From positions 1-64,000 of the forward strand of contig JARKUF010000013.1 in assembly GCA_029974015.1 (NCBI GenBank): DNA of 64,000 bases, written 5' to 3'. How positions within the stretch are numbered: position 1 is the stretch's first letter; every line of letters begins with the position of its first letter. The position numbers and the translations under genes were made by a program. Source of the stretch: Spirochaetota bacterium (GTDB lineage Bacteria; Spirochaetota; UBA4802; JAGODF01). Shown here one piece after another: positions 40,739 through 48,965 of this stretch. Below the pieces are notes generated by a model. It searched no databases. It worked only from the letters and a program-made list of their open reading frames with translations, and was not told the origin of the DNA.

Positions 40739-40774
40739 AACCGACGGAGAATCAAGGCGGCGTCGTAGTTGTCC

Positions 40775-42772
40775 ATGTCCCCTTATTTGAATGAAACATA
40801 CAAGAAAATCATCGACGATTCCCTGGACGGTTTTTTCGTCATGGACCGTCGGTATTGCGTTATCCAGTGCAACAAGTCTTTCCGGGAGATGTTCAATTCC
40901 AAATACCCGGAAAGGGAAGTGGCCTGCCTCACGGACCTTGTGGAGGGTGAGGCAAGGAGGGCCCTGGAAACCAGGATCGACGACGTCTTCAGACTGGGCA
41001 ATTCCGATACCGTAGACATCGAGCTGGTGAACCGCAGCGGAATGTTGAGGTATTACCTGGTGAGCCTCAACCCCCTGGAAGAGCCGGGGGGGGGGCGGGG
41101 CGTTTTCGGTTTTCTCAAGGACATTACCGAGATCAAGCGCCTCCAGCACATGATCGAGAACGAGCGTAATTATAATCGGAGCATAATTGAAACCGTGAAT
41201 CTCGGTTTCGCGCTTGTGGACGATCAAAACGAATATTTAGACTACAACAGGGCCTATCTGGGCATCCTCGGAAGGGAGGAGTACGACCTGGTAGGGCGGA
41301 CCTTCCATGACTTCACCGTAGACCGATACCGTGACCTGCAGGAACGGATTATGGAGGAATTGCAACGATCAGGGACTTCCGTGAGCTTTGAGAAAGAATT
41401 TCTCAGGAAGGACGGTTCGAAGGTCCCCGTAGTGGTGACTATGTCGCGCCTGCTTGATAAAAACGCCAAGCCTATCGGCAACTTTGCCTTCATTAAGGAC
41501 ATCTCCGACCGGAAGCGGATTGAGCGCGAGCTGATCGAAAAAAGCGAGCGCACCGTCCGCCTCATCAATCTTTACACTGTCGTGTCCGCGAAACTTCTCA
41601 ATTCCGGGGCCATACGGGACGTATACGTCATCGTCTCCGATGCGGCCATGGAGATCGTCTATCCCTCGGCGGTGGAAATTTTCGCCTGGGGGCGCCGGGG
41701 CTTCCGCAGCGTCTACACGAGGAACACAGAGCCTCGCCGGGAGACGAACTTCATCAAGGACGCCCAGTGCCCTGTGATCTCGAAGATGCAGGAGGACTTA
41801 AGCCCGCTTTTTGTATCGGACGCAAAGGCGGAGCTCACCTCGAAAGATTTCAGGTTTTTCCCCGGACTCAAGAAAAACGCCTCTGCGATTTTCGTGCCTG
41901 TAAACATGAAAGGCGCCGTGGGAGGCTTCATGGTGCTCTCCTTCAGCTCCGTGCTGGCGGAATTGGACGATGCGGTCCTGAAACTTCTCACCGGGATCGC
42001 AAACCTCGCTTCAATCACCATTGAGAAGCTGCTTTCGCAACGCGAACAGACGGCCATGCAGAATGCCCTCGACAGATCCGAGCGCCTCACCGCTATGGGA
42101 CGCATTATCGCCGGGGTGGCCCATGAGATCAACAATCCCCTCTCCATCATCCAGTTCGATCTGGACGATCTTAAGAACATGATCGCGGCCCGGGGAGAGG
42201 CGCCCGAGGAGTTCCATGGCATCCTCGGGTCCATCCAGGAGGAAATTGACCGGATGTCCGGTATAGTGGGCCAACTGAAGGATTTTTCGAAGCCTGAAGA
42301 AAAGAGCGATGAGAAAGTCCTCGTCGACGAGGTGATAAAAACCTATCCCTTGAAAATCGTCATAAAGAACATTAAAAAGAAGGGGGTTTCGGTGAAAACA
42401 TGTCTCGCTGGCGGGGACCGACATGTCAGTATATCAAAAAACCACCTGATCCAGGTCTTGATGAACCTTATCAACAATGCCGAGGACGCGGTTGGAGGCC
42501 TTGACAGGGGGGAAATCGTGATTGAAACGAGGATTGAAGACCGCAACGGCGCCCATCTCGCGGTGGCGGTTAGGGACAATGGCGCCGGAATCGAGGCCGA
42601 TGATTTGTCCCGGGTTTTCGAGCCTTTCTTCACCACTAAAAAGAGCGAGGGAACGGGGCTGGGACTGTCGATATCGTACTCTATAGTGAAGGGCTACAAT
42701 GGGGAGATAGGGGTGCGAAGCTCACGCGGCAGCGGTTCCGAGTTCACCGTATACCTGCCCCTCGAAAATTAA
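40775..42772 (+). CDS. Sensor histidine kinase: PAS-PAS-GAF-HisKA-HATPase
   Basis: A 665-aa soluble kinase. Two PAS domains (about residues 5-125 and 130-260) end in D-I-T-E-I-K and D-I-S-D-R-K linkers. A GAF-like domain spans about 270-420 (ASAIFVPVNMKGAVGGFMVLSF). HisKA has GVAHEINNPLSII with phospho-acceptor His450. The ATPase carries NLINNAEDAVGG, DNGAGIEADD and GTGLGLSISYSI. No receiver or membrane domain is present and no response regulator is adjacent, so it is an orphan. ATG 40775 or TTG 40769 starts it. The C-terminal EN-stop (GAAAATTAAGGG) resembles the end module of the repeat family. Confidence 0.9.
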   Translation: MSPYLNETYKKIIDDSLDGFFVMDRRYCVIQCNKSFREMFNSKYPEREVACLTDLVEGEARRALETRIDDVFRLGNSDTVDIELVNRSGMLRYYLVSLNPLEEPGGGRGVFGFLKDITEIKRLQHMIENERNYNRSIIETVNLGFALVDDQNEYLDYNRAYLGILGREEYDLVGRTFHDFTVDRYRDLQERIMEELQRSGTSVSFEKEFLRKDGSKVPVVVTMSRLLDKNAKPIGNFAFIKDISDRKRIERELIEKSERTVRLINLYTVVSAKLLNSGAIRDVYVIVSDAAMEIVYPSAVEIFAWGRRGFRSVYTRNTEPRRETNFIKDAQCPVISKMQEDLSPLFVSDAKAELTSKDFRFFPGLKKNASAIFVPVNMKGAVGGFMVLSFSSVLAELDDAVLKLLTGIANLASITIEKLLSQREQTAMQNALDRSERLTAMGRIIAGVAHEINNPLSIIQFDLDDLKNMIAARGEAPEEFHGILGSIQEEIDRMSGIVGQLKDFSKPEEKSDEKVLVDEVIKTYPLKIVIKNIKKKGVSVKTCLAGGDRHVSISKNHLIQVLMNLINNAEDAVGGLDRGEIVIETRIEDRNGAHLAVAVRDNGAGIEADDLSRVFEPFFTTKKSEGTGLGLSISYSIVKGYNGEIGVRSSRGSGSEFTVYLPLEN

Positions 42773-42911
42773 GGGAAAGGATAGTTTTTGTGACCGCTCA
42801 TATGTTTTTCTTCAGGGTATTTCGCCATTTTTTTCATAAGATGATTGACAAGCTCTCGATCCATTATCAATAATATACCATTCGTGGCAGGTTTCTTTTT
42901 TTTAAATTATT

Positions 42912-42992
42912 GGCAACTTCTAAGAATCAGGTGTTTCCGCCCGCCTTCAGAAGGCGGGTAAACCTGGTATTTGTGACTGCACTTATTTTAAA
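42912..42992. repeat. Dispersed palindromic repeat, copy R13
   Basis: GGCAACTTCTAAGAATCAGG, GTGTTTCCGCCCGCCTTCAG / AAGGCGGGTAAACCTGG and TTTGTGACTGCACTTATTTT. It ends about 20 nt before the acyl-CoA synthetase start, so it lies in that leader. Confidence 0.8.
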
Positions 42993-43013
42993 AAAAACAT
43001 GCTGGAGGAACAG

Positions 43014-44831
43014 ATGTCAAAGTACAAAGAGACTTCCATGGCCGCCATTTTTCAGAACCAGGTCCAGAAATTCGGCGACAGGGCCTGTGTGATGTATAAA
43101 AAGGCCGGGGTGTACACGCCCATCTCCTGGACCGAGATGAACACCATGATACGCAGACTCGGCGCCTTCTTGCTTTCCATCGGCATCAAGAAGGGAGACA
43201 AAGTCGCCGTCTTCTCGCCCAACCGCTACGAGTGGTGGGTGGCGGACCAGGCGATCCTCGGGATAGGGGCGGTCAACGTGCCGATCTACGCCACCAATTC
43301 CGCAGAGGAAGCCCAGTACGTCCTTGACCATTCCGAGTCGAAGGCGTGCCTCGTCGCCACGGAGGACCATCTTGCCCGGGTGATGAAAATTAAGAGCAAA
43401 GCCAAGAAGCTGAAAACCCTCATCATCTTCGATGAACCCGACAAAAAGAAGGCCGGCGTCATCACCCTCGCCGATGCCATGGCCAAAGGGGCCGCCTACA
43501 AGGACCAGAAGGCATTTGACAAGAGGATGGGCGCCATCAATCTGAAGGATGTGGCCTCCATCATTTACACATCCGGAACAACGGGAAACCCGAAGGGCGT
43601 AATGCTCACCCACAGCAACTTCGTGTCCAATGTGAAGCAGATTATGACGGACTTCGGGCGGTATCTCCAAGATTCGGACATTTTCCTTTCCTTCCTGCCA
43701 CTCTCCCATTCCCTGGAGCGCACTGCGGGATACTACATGCCGGTCATCATGGGCGCCACGGTGGCCTTCGCCGAGGACGTTTCCACCATGCAGCAGAACC
43801 TGACGGAAATCCGCCCCACCATCATGGTAAGCGTGCCCCGTCTTTACGAAAAGATACACGCAGGCATTCTCGCCAAGGTGGCGGAAGCCCCGGGCTTAAA
43901 AAAGAAGCTATTCGGTGCGGCCCTTTCCACAGCGGCGAAGGCGCTTCCCTATATCTGTGAAGACAGGCCAAAGCCGGGATTTCTCAATTTTAAGTATAAT
44001 CTTTTCGATAAGCTTATCTATTCCAAGCTCAAGGTCGCCCTGGGCATGGACCGCATGAAGTTCGCCGTTTCCGGCGGAGGGCCCCTCTCTGTCGGTGATG
44101 CCGAGTTTTTCCTCGGGATGGGGGTTGTGGTCCTCGAAGGCTTCGGTCTCACGGAAACAACGCCGGTGACCAATGTCAACCATCTCGGCGAGATCAAGGC
44201 CGGTTCGGTGGGTCGTCCCCTCCCTGACACTATAGTGAAGATTTCCGATGAAGGTGAAATCCTCATCAAGGGGCCCCAGGTCATGCCGGGATACTACAAA
44301 AACCCGCAGGCCACGAAGGAAGTGTTTACTAAGGACGGATTTTTCCGCACCGGCGACATTGGAATGATAGACGAGAAGGGGCGCCTGCACATCACGGGAC
44401 GCATCAAAGACATCATCGTCACGGCCGGGGGCAAGAACATTTCGCCCCAGAATATCGAGAACAGCGTGAAGAACTCCAAATTCATCGAGCAGATAGCGGT
44501 CATCGGGGACAAGAGGAAGTACCTCTCGGCCCTGGTGATTCCCGCCTTCGATGAAGTGGAGAAGTGGGCGAAGAAGAACGGATATGCCTTCTCCGATCGC
44601 AGGGACCTCCTTGCAAAGGAGGAAGTGAACAGGCTTATCGCCGAAGAAATCGACGCGCACACCAAGCATTTCTCCCGGGTGGAGCAAATCCGAAAGTTCA
44701 CCCTCCTCGACGCCGAATGGACGCAGGCAACGGGGGAACTCACGCCGACTCTCAAAGTCAAACGGAGGGTCCTTGAAAAGAAATACGCCAACGAGATCGA
44801 CACCATGTATCCTTCGGGGGTAGGCGACTGA
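43014..44831 (+). CDS. Long-chain acyl-CoA synthetase (AMP-forming), copy 1
   Basis: A 605-aa adenylate-forming ligase that activates fatty acids with ATP and CoA. The P-loop IIYTSGTTGNPKGVMLTH is near residue 185. Other motifs are SFLPLSHSLERTAGYYMPVI, SGGGPLSVGDAEFFLGMG, GFGLTETTPVTNVN, FFRTGDIGMIDEKG and GRIKDIIVTAGGKNISPQNIE. It is the FadD15/AAE-type large ACS typical of Gram-negatives and spirochaetes. ATG 43014 is set by GGAGG five bases upstream. The adjacent gene is a close paralogue. A strong stem-loop separates the two, so each is probably its own transcript. Confidence 0.93.
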   Translation: MSKYKETSMAAIFQNQVQKFGDRACVMYKKAGVYTPISWTEMNTMIRRLGAFLLSIGIKKGDKVAVFSPNRYEWWVADQAILGIGAVNVPIYATNSAEEAQYVLDHSESKACLVATEDHLARVMKIKSKAKKLKTLIIFDEPDKKKAGVITLADAMAKGAAYKDQKAFDKRMGAINLKDVASIIYTSGTTGNPKGVMLTHSNFVSNVKQIMTDFGRYLQDSDIFLSFLPLSHSLERTAGYYMPVIMGATVAFAEDVSTMQQNLTEIRPTIMVSVPRLYEKIHAGILAKVAEAPGLKKKLFGAALSTAAKALPYICEDRPKPGFLNFKYNLFDKLIYSKLKVALGMDRMKFAVSGGGPLSVGDAEFFLGMGVVVLEGFGLTETTPVTNVNHLGEIKAGSVGRPLPDTIVKISDEGEILIKGPQVMPGYYKNPQATKEVFTKDGFFRTGDIGMIDEKGRLHITGRIKDIIVTAGGKNISPQNIENSVKNSKFIEQIAVIGDKRKYLSALVIPAFDEVEKWAKKNGYAFSDRRDLLAKEEVNRLIAEEIDAHTKHFSRVEQIRKFTLLDAEWTQATGELTPTLKVKRRVLEKKYANEIDTMYPSGVGD

Positions 44832-44873
44832 TTCCCGCGGCAAATTATTTCAACGACTTTCAACGATGCTGTC

Positions 44874-44906
44874 CACGAAGGCGGGGCTTTTGGCCCCGCC
44901 TTCGTG
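44874..44906. terminator. Strong stem-loop between the two acyl-CoA synthetases
   Basis: 14-bp perfect arms CACGAAGGCGGGGC (44874-44887) and GCCCCGCCTTCGTG (44893-44906) around TTTTG. There is no T-run downstream. Confidence 0.6.
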
Positions 44907-44975
44907 CGCAGGGTCGGGAGCCGGGCCATGCCGGTGTGAACATCAAGCCGTGAAGTGAATGGTCACATATTGCAC

Positions 44976-45003
44976 TTGAAATACTGTCGAGGCCAAAAAT
45001 AAT
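44976..45003 (+). promoter_or_regulatory. Candidate promoter for the second acyl-CoA synthetase
   Basis: TTGAAA (44976-44981), a 16-nt spacer and AATAAT (44998-45003). Each box matches five of six consensus bases. Confidence 0.4.
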
Positions 45004-45105
45004 TACTTGAAAATAATGGGCGGGGTTTTAGGATTTGATCAATGTAAATGTCAGTTCGCTGGTACTCATACACTTCTAAATAGCTCGATGGTGGAGGCAC
45101 ACTGC

Positions 45106-46920
45106 ATGAAAAAAGAATACAGTTCTATTGGCGCATTGTTTCAAGACCAGGTTAAAAAGTTGGGCGACAAAGCGTGCGTGGCGTCAAAGATCAACGGCAA
45201 GTACGTTGATTTTTCCTGGAACGAAATGAACGGAATGATACGCAAGCTTGCCGCGTATCTCATTGCAGAGGGGGTGAAGAAAGGCGACCGGGTGGCGCTT
45301 TTCTCGCCAAACCGTTACGAATGGTGGGTCGCCGACCAGGCCATTCTATCCATAGGGGCCGTAAACGTTCCCATTTACGCGACGAACTCTTCCGATGAGG
45401 CGCGTTATGTGATAGACCATTCCGGTTCGAAGCTCTGCTTTGTCGCCACGGAAGACCATTTGAAACGCGTTCTGGAGGCAAGGAAGAAGCTTAAGGGACT
45501 CAAAAAAATCGTTATTTTCGATTCAATCGCAAAAAAACCGGCTGGAGTGATGACCCTCGACGAGGCCTATGCGAAAGGCGCCGCTTCGAAAAAGGCCGCC
45601 GAGTTCGATAAGCGTCTCAAGACCGTGAAGCTCAATGACATTGCCACTATAATCTATACTTCCGGGACCACGGGAAATCCCAAGGGAGTGATGCTGTCCC
45701 ATGACAACTTCCTTTCGAATATCTTTCAAATAGAAGCCGACTTCGGCAACATGTTCGAGGACGATTTTACCTTCCTGTCCTTTTTGCCGCTGTCCCACTC
45801 CCTGGAGCGCACGGCGGGATACTATATGCCGGTAGGGGCGGGCCTGAAGGTCGCCTTCGCCGAAGATTTTTCCACTATCCAGCAGAACCTCCAGGAGGTG
45901 CGCCCCCATGTCATAATCAGCGTTCCCCGTCTCTATGAGAAAATTCACGCGGGAATCCTGAGCAGAGTGGCAGACGTGAAGGGGGTGAAAAAAATGATCT
46001 TCAACTGGGCTATGAGCGTGGCCAGGCGCAATCTTTCATACGTGTGCCAGGATAAAAAGCCCGGAGGAATCCTCGCTCTGGAGTACAAAATTATCAACAA
46101 GATATTCTTCTCCAAACTGAAGGAGGCCTTGGGCATTGACCGAATGCGGTTCGCCGTTTCCGGCGGAGGCCCCCTTTCGGTGAGTGACGCGGAGTTTTTC
46201 CTTGGGATGGGAATTGTAGTCCTTGAGGGTTTCGGCCTCACGGAAACAACGCCGGTGACAAATGTCAACCGTCCCGGGGAGATCAAACCGGGCTCCGTGG
46301 GCCGCGCCCTTATCGAGACCGACGTAAAAATCTCCGACGAGGGAGAGATCCTCATAAAAGGGCCCCAGGTGATGTTGGGGTACTACAAGAATCCCCAGGC
46401 CACGAAGGAGGCCATCACGAAAGACGGCTACTTCCGGACCGGCGACATAGGAATGATCGACGAAAAGGGCCGCCTCCATATTACGGGGCGCATCAAGGAC
46501 ATCATTGTCACGGCGGGAGGCAAGAATATCTCGCCCCAGAACATCGAGAACGAGCTTAAGGGGTCACGTTTTATTGAGCAGGTGGCGGTCATTGGGGACA
46601 AAAGGAAGTATCTCTCTGCCCTTGTTATTCCCGCCTTCCCCGAGGTGGAAAAATGGGCGAAATCCCAGGGGATCGCCTTCTCAAGCCGAAGTGATCTTGT
46701 TGCCAACAGGGCAGTCATCGACATGATTGACCAGGAGATAGAAAAGCGCATGAAACAATTCTCCCGGGTGGAGCAGATACGAAAGTTCAGGCTCCTCGAC
46801 GCCGAGTGGTCTCAAGAGACGGACGAGCTCACTCCCACCCTCAAGGTAAAGCGGAGGGTCATTGAAAAGAAGTATGCCGACGAGATCGAAAGCCTGTATC
46901 CCGCCGGAACCGGGGATTGA
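45106..46920 (+). CDS. Long-chain acyl-CoA synthetase (AMP-forming), copy 2
   Basis: A 604-aa paralogue of the preceding gene, nearly identical in length and domain order. The P-loop is IIYTSGTTGNPKGVMLSH, with GFGLTETTPVTNVN and TAGGKNISPQNIE unchanged. Differences concentrate at the N-terminus (MKKEYSSIGALFQDQ), in the substrate-tunnel region around residues 270-340 and at the extreme C-terminus. Different chain-length preference is therefore possible. The start is ATG 45106, with GGAGG eight bases upstream; an upstream frame from 45007 has no similarity. A good terminator follows. Confidence 0.92.
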   Translation: MKKEYSSIGALFQDQVKKLGDKACVASKINGKYVDFSWNEMNGMIRKLAAYLIAEGVKKGDRVALFSPNRYEWWVADQAILSIGAVNVPIYATNSSDEARYVIDHSGSKLCFVATEDHLKRVLEARKKLKGLKKIVIFDSIAKKPAGVMTLDEAYAKGAASKKAAEFDKRLKTVKLNDIATIIYTSGTTGNPKGVMLSHDNFLSNIFQIEADFGNMFEDDFTFLSFLPLSHSLERTAGYYMPVGAGLKVAFAEDFSTIQQNLQEVRPHVIISVPRLYEKIHAGILSRVADVKGVKKMIFNWAMSVARRNLSYVCQDKKPGGILALEYKIINKIFFSKLKEALGIDRMRFAVSGGGPLSVSDAEFFLGMGIVVLEGFGLTETTPVTNVNRPGEIKPGSVGRALIETDVKISDEGEILIKGPQVMLGYYKNPQATKEAITKDGYFRTGDIGMIDEKGRLHITGRIKDIIVTAGGKNISPQNIENELKGSRFIEQVAVIGDKRKYLSALVIPAFPEVEKWAKSQGIAFSSRSDLVANRAVIDMIDQEIEKRMKQFSRVEQIRKFRLLDAEWSQETDELTPTLKVKRRVIEKKYADEIESLYPAGTGD

Positions 46921-46950
46921 TGCCGGGCAGATAACCTGGAAAGTGCCGAT

Positions 46951-46987
46951 ACCGCCGGTTGGGAGCACCCTGCCGGCGGTTTCTTTT
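46951..46987 (+). terminator. Rho-independent terminator after acyl-CoA synthetase 2
   Basis: ACCGCCGG (46951-46958) pairs with CCGGCGGT (46973-46980), followed by TTCTTTT. Confidence 0.65.
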
Positions 46988-47023
46988 GGACTTACGGGCG
47001 CTCAAATGGCAATTCCACCCGAT

Positions 47024-47094
47024 GGCAAACCCGGGAATTGGGTTTTTCCGCCCGCCTTCGGCGGGCGGAAAAACCCAATTTTTTTGAGGTTGCC
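47024..47094. repeat. Dispersed palindromic repeat, copy R14
   Basis: GGCAAACCCGGGAATTGGG, then the perfect hairpin GGGTTTTTCCGCCCGCC-TTC-GGCGGGCGGAAAAACCC, and the end AATTTTTTTGAGGTTGCC. It is bounded on both sides by family ends, 71 bp in all. Confidence 0.85.
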
Positions 47095-47123
47095 TTAAAT
47101 TTTGGCGAATATTCCATATTTTC

Positions 47124-47151
47124 TTGACAAATCGCCATCAATTGATATCAT
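47124..47151 (+). promoter_or_regulatory. Candidate sigma70 promoter for coaD
   Basis: A perfect TTGACA (47124-47129), a 16-nt spacer and TATCAT (47146-47151; five of six). coaD starts at 47182. Confidence 0.6.
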
Positions 47152-47181
47152 AGTGTTGTTATAAGAACCTGAAGCCTTTTT

Positions 47182-47673
47182 ATGCGAATTGGAATTTATC
47201 CGGGGTCCTTTGACCCCTTGACAAACGGTCATCTCGACATAATCGAGCGATCGAAGAAAATTTGCGACAGTCTTATCATCGCCGTCGCGAAAAACAGCGC
47301 AAAAAAGGCGCTTTTCACCATTGAGGAAAGACTTGAAATCCTCGCTACATGTTGCGTTTGCGAAGGGGCGGCCATTGAAATAGCGTCCTTCGACGGCCTT
47401 CTGGCCGAATACTGCAAAAAGAAAAGCGTCAATTTTATTGTCAGGGGACTCCGGGCGATCGTCGATTTTGAATATGAATATGCGATTGCGCTCATGAACA
47501 AGAAACTGGCACCCGATATCGAAACGATTTTCATGATGTCCAGAGGAGAATACTCTTTCATATCATCGAATATAGTGAAGGAAGTCGCGAGCTATGGCGG
47601 TGATGTGTCCACCCTTGTTCCCCAATTCGTCCAAGAAAAGCTCCAAGAACGCTTCGTAACAAAATGTATATGA
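47182..47673 (+). CDS. coaD: Phosphopantetheine adenylyltransferase
   Basis: A 163-aa enzyme for the penultimate step of coenzyme A synthesis, joining 4'-phosphopantetheine and ATP to dephospho-CoA. The nucleotidyltransferase motif [20 protein letters not shown] is at residues 5-24 with the TNGH element. [15 protein letters not shown] and the C-terminal [19 protein letters not shown] are also typical, and the length is normal. It lies directly downstream of a strong candidate promoter and repeat R14, and upstream of pta. Acetyl-CoA chemistry thus links the two neighbours. Confidence 0.96.
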   Translation: MRIGIYPGSFDPLTNGHLDIIERSKKICDSLIIAVAKNSAKKALFTIEERLEILATCCVCEGAAIEIASFDGLLAEYCKKKSVNFIVRGLRAIVDFEYEYAIALMNKKLAPDIETIFMMSRGEYSFISSNIVKEVASYGGDVSTLVPQFVQEKLQERFVTKCI

Positions 47674-47762
47674 CGCGTACCGGGTAACGCCGCCCGTCGC
47701 AGCCTGCGCATCGGTCCGTTATTGCACGGGTTCAGCGTGCGGCGTCTCCAGGGGAGGCTTTT

Positions 47763-48752
47763 ATCTTATCGTATTTCAAACAGAAAGTCCGGGAAAAACC
47801 GGGTAGAATTATCTTCCCCGAGGGGGAAGATGTCCGCGTTGCAGGGGCGGTGAAACGTCTTTTCGACGAGGGCCTCATTAAGGAGGCGGTGCTCCTCGGG
47901 GACGCGGCGGCCATCGAAAAAAACGTCCGGGCGATGTCCCTGCACGGGAATGCGGTAAAAGTGCTGAATATTGATGATGTCGTAAGGGACGTGCGCTACC
48001 GAAACGAGTACCGCAGGGCCAGAAACCTGAGCGTTCTCGAGGGAGAAACCCTTAACGACGCCATGAAGGACCCCGTCGTTGCGGGCTCCATGCTTCTTCG
48101 CTTCGGCGAAGTTGACTGCCTGATTGCCGGACTTTCCACATCCTCGGCGCATGTTCTTAGCACAGGAATCAATATTATTAAGGCGGACAGGCGCTTCGGT
48201 GTGATTACCTCCTTCCTCCTTATGTATACCGACAACCCCGCCCTTGGCGAAAACGGGCTTCTTTTGGTGGCCGACCCCGTTGTGAATCCCGACCCCTCCA
48301 TTGGCGTACTCTGCAAGATCGCCGAGGCGGCTGCCTATTTCACCAGGGAGTTTTTGGGAATGTCCCCAAAGATCGCTTTTCTCTCCTACTCGACGAAGGG
48401 CAGCGGGCATGGAAAATCGGTGGACAAGATGAGGATATCCGCCGAACGCTCCCGTGAAAAGCTCGGCGATGCCGTGGTGGACGGGGAACTCCAGCTTGAC
48501 GCGGCCGTGGTGCCGTCCATTGCCTCCAAGAAAGCTCCCCGGAGCCCTCTGGGCGGGAGGGCGAATGTCCTCATTTTCCCAAACCTCGATGCGGCGAACA
48601 TCGGCTCAAAGCTGGTGCAGTTTTTTGGCAATGCGAAGCTAATCGGCCCGATTATTTTCGGCCTCAACAGGACTTTCAACGATATTTCCAGGGGGGCCGA
48701 CGTGCTAGACATCATGAACCTTGCGATAATATCCCAGCTCCAGGCGGTATGA
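47763..48752 (+). CDS. pta: Phosphate acetyltransferase with apparent AUC start
   Basis: About 329 aa; converts acetyl-CoA and phosphate to acetyl-phosphate and CoA. Conserved segments are GRIIFPEGEDVRVAGAVKRLF at the N-terminus, DCLIAGLSTSSAHVL, PDPSIGVLCKIAEAA, AFLSYSTKGSG, DGELQLDAAVVPSIA and NVLIFPNLDAANIGSKLVQ. The first conventional start in frame is GTG 47850, which would cut off the conserved FPEGEDVRV segment. Upstream, the frame stays open to a stop at 47685. A perfect ribosome binding site (AGGGGAGG, 47750-47757) points at ATC 47763, five bases on, which would give normal family length. Either an AUC start is used or there is a sequence error. ackA is not adjacent. Confidence 0.88.
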   Translation: MLSYFKQKVREKPGRIIFPEGEDVRVAGAVKRLFDEGLIKEAVLLGDAAAIEKNVRAMSLHGNAVKVLNIDDVVRDVRYRNEYRRARNLSVLEGETLNDAMKDPVVAGSMLLRFGEVDCLIAGLSTSSAHVLSTGINIIKADRRFGVITSFLLMYTDNPALGENGLLLVADPVVNPDPSIGVLCKIAEAAAYFTREFLGMSPKIAFLSYSTKGSGHGKSVDKMRISAERSREKLGDAVVDGELQLDAAVVPSIASKKAPRSPLGGRANVLIFPNLDAANIGSKLVQFFGNAKLIGPIIFGLNRTFNDISRGADVLDIMNLAIISQLQAV

Positions 48753-48965
48753 TGGGAGTGAAAATGCGTGTGACTGCAGGTGAATTGAAAATATTTTTGT
48801 TCGTACTACACCACAGAGGAGGTGGATGTACCGAAGCGCAGTAACGGAGAGACGATGCAAAGCCGTCTCTTCTGAAAAAGGAGACGAGATGTTTCCAGCG
48901 GAATGGGAGACGCCAATATGCCGTGACTCCCTCCGTGATATTACCATTGAAATTGGAGGCTTGCG
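48753..48965 (+). promoter_or_regulatory. Structured leader upstream of rny
   Basis: A 213-nt gene-free leader. CGTCTC (48864-48869) can pair with GAGACG at 48849-48854 (stem of seven with flanks), with a second GAGACG at 48881-48886, or with a third at 48907-48912. The pairings are mutually exclusive. The second copy is part of AAAGGAGACG. No known riboswitch class was recognised. Confidence 0.4.

Larger units (their letters stand above)
40400..40774. other. Divergent intergenic region tatC / PAS kinase
   Basis: No gene. Two repeat copies (R11, R12) occupy most of it. Confidence 0.6.

Noticed and set aside
42766-42805. Possible further repeat fragment after the PAS kinase
   Set aside because: GAAAATTAAGGG and TAGTTTTTGTGACCGC resemble end modules, but their relative orientation is rearranged and there is no hairpin, so it is not listed as a copy.
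48753-48965. GEMM (c-di-GMP) or ydaO (c-di-AMP) riboswitch in the rny leader
   Set aside because: ATGCAAAGCC recalls the GEMM core, but the flanking conserved segments of either class are missing.
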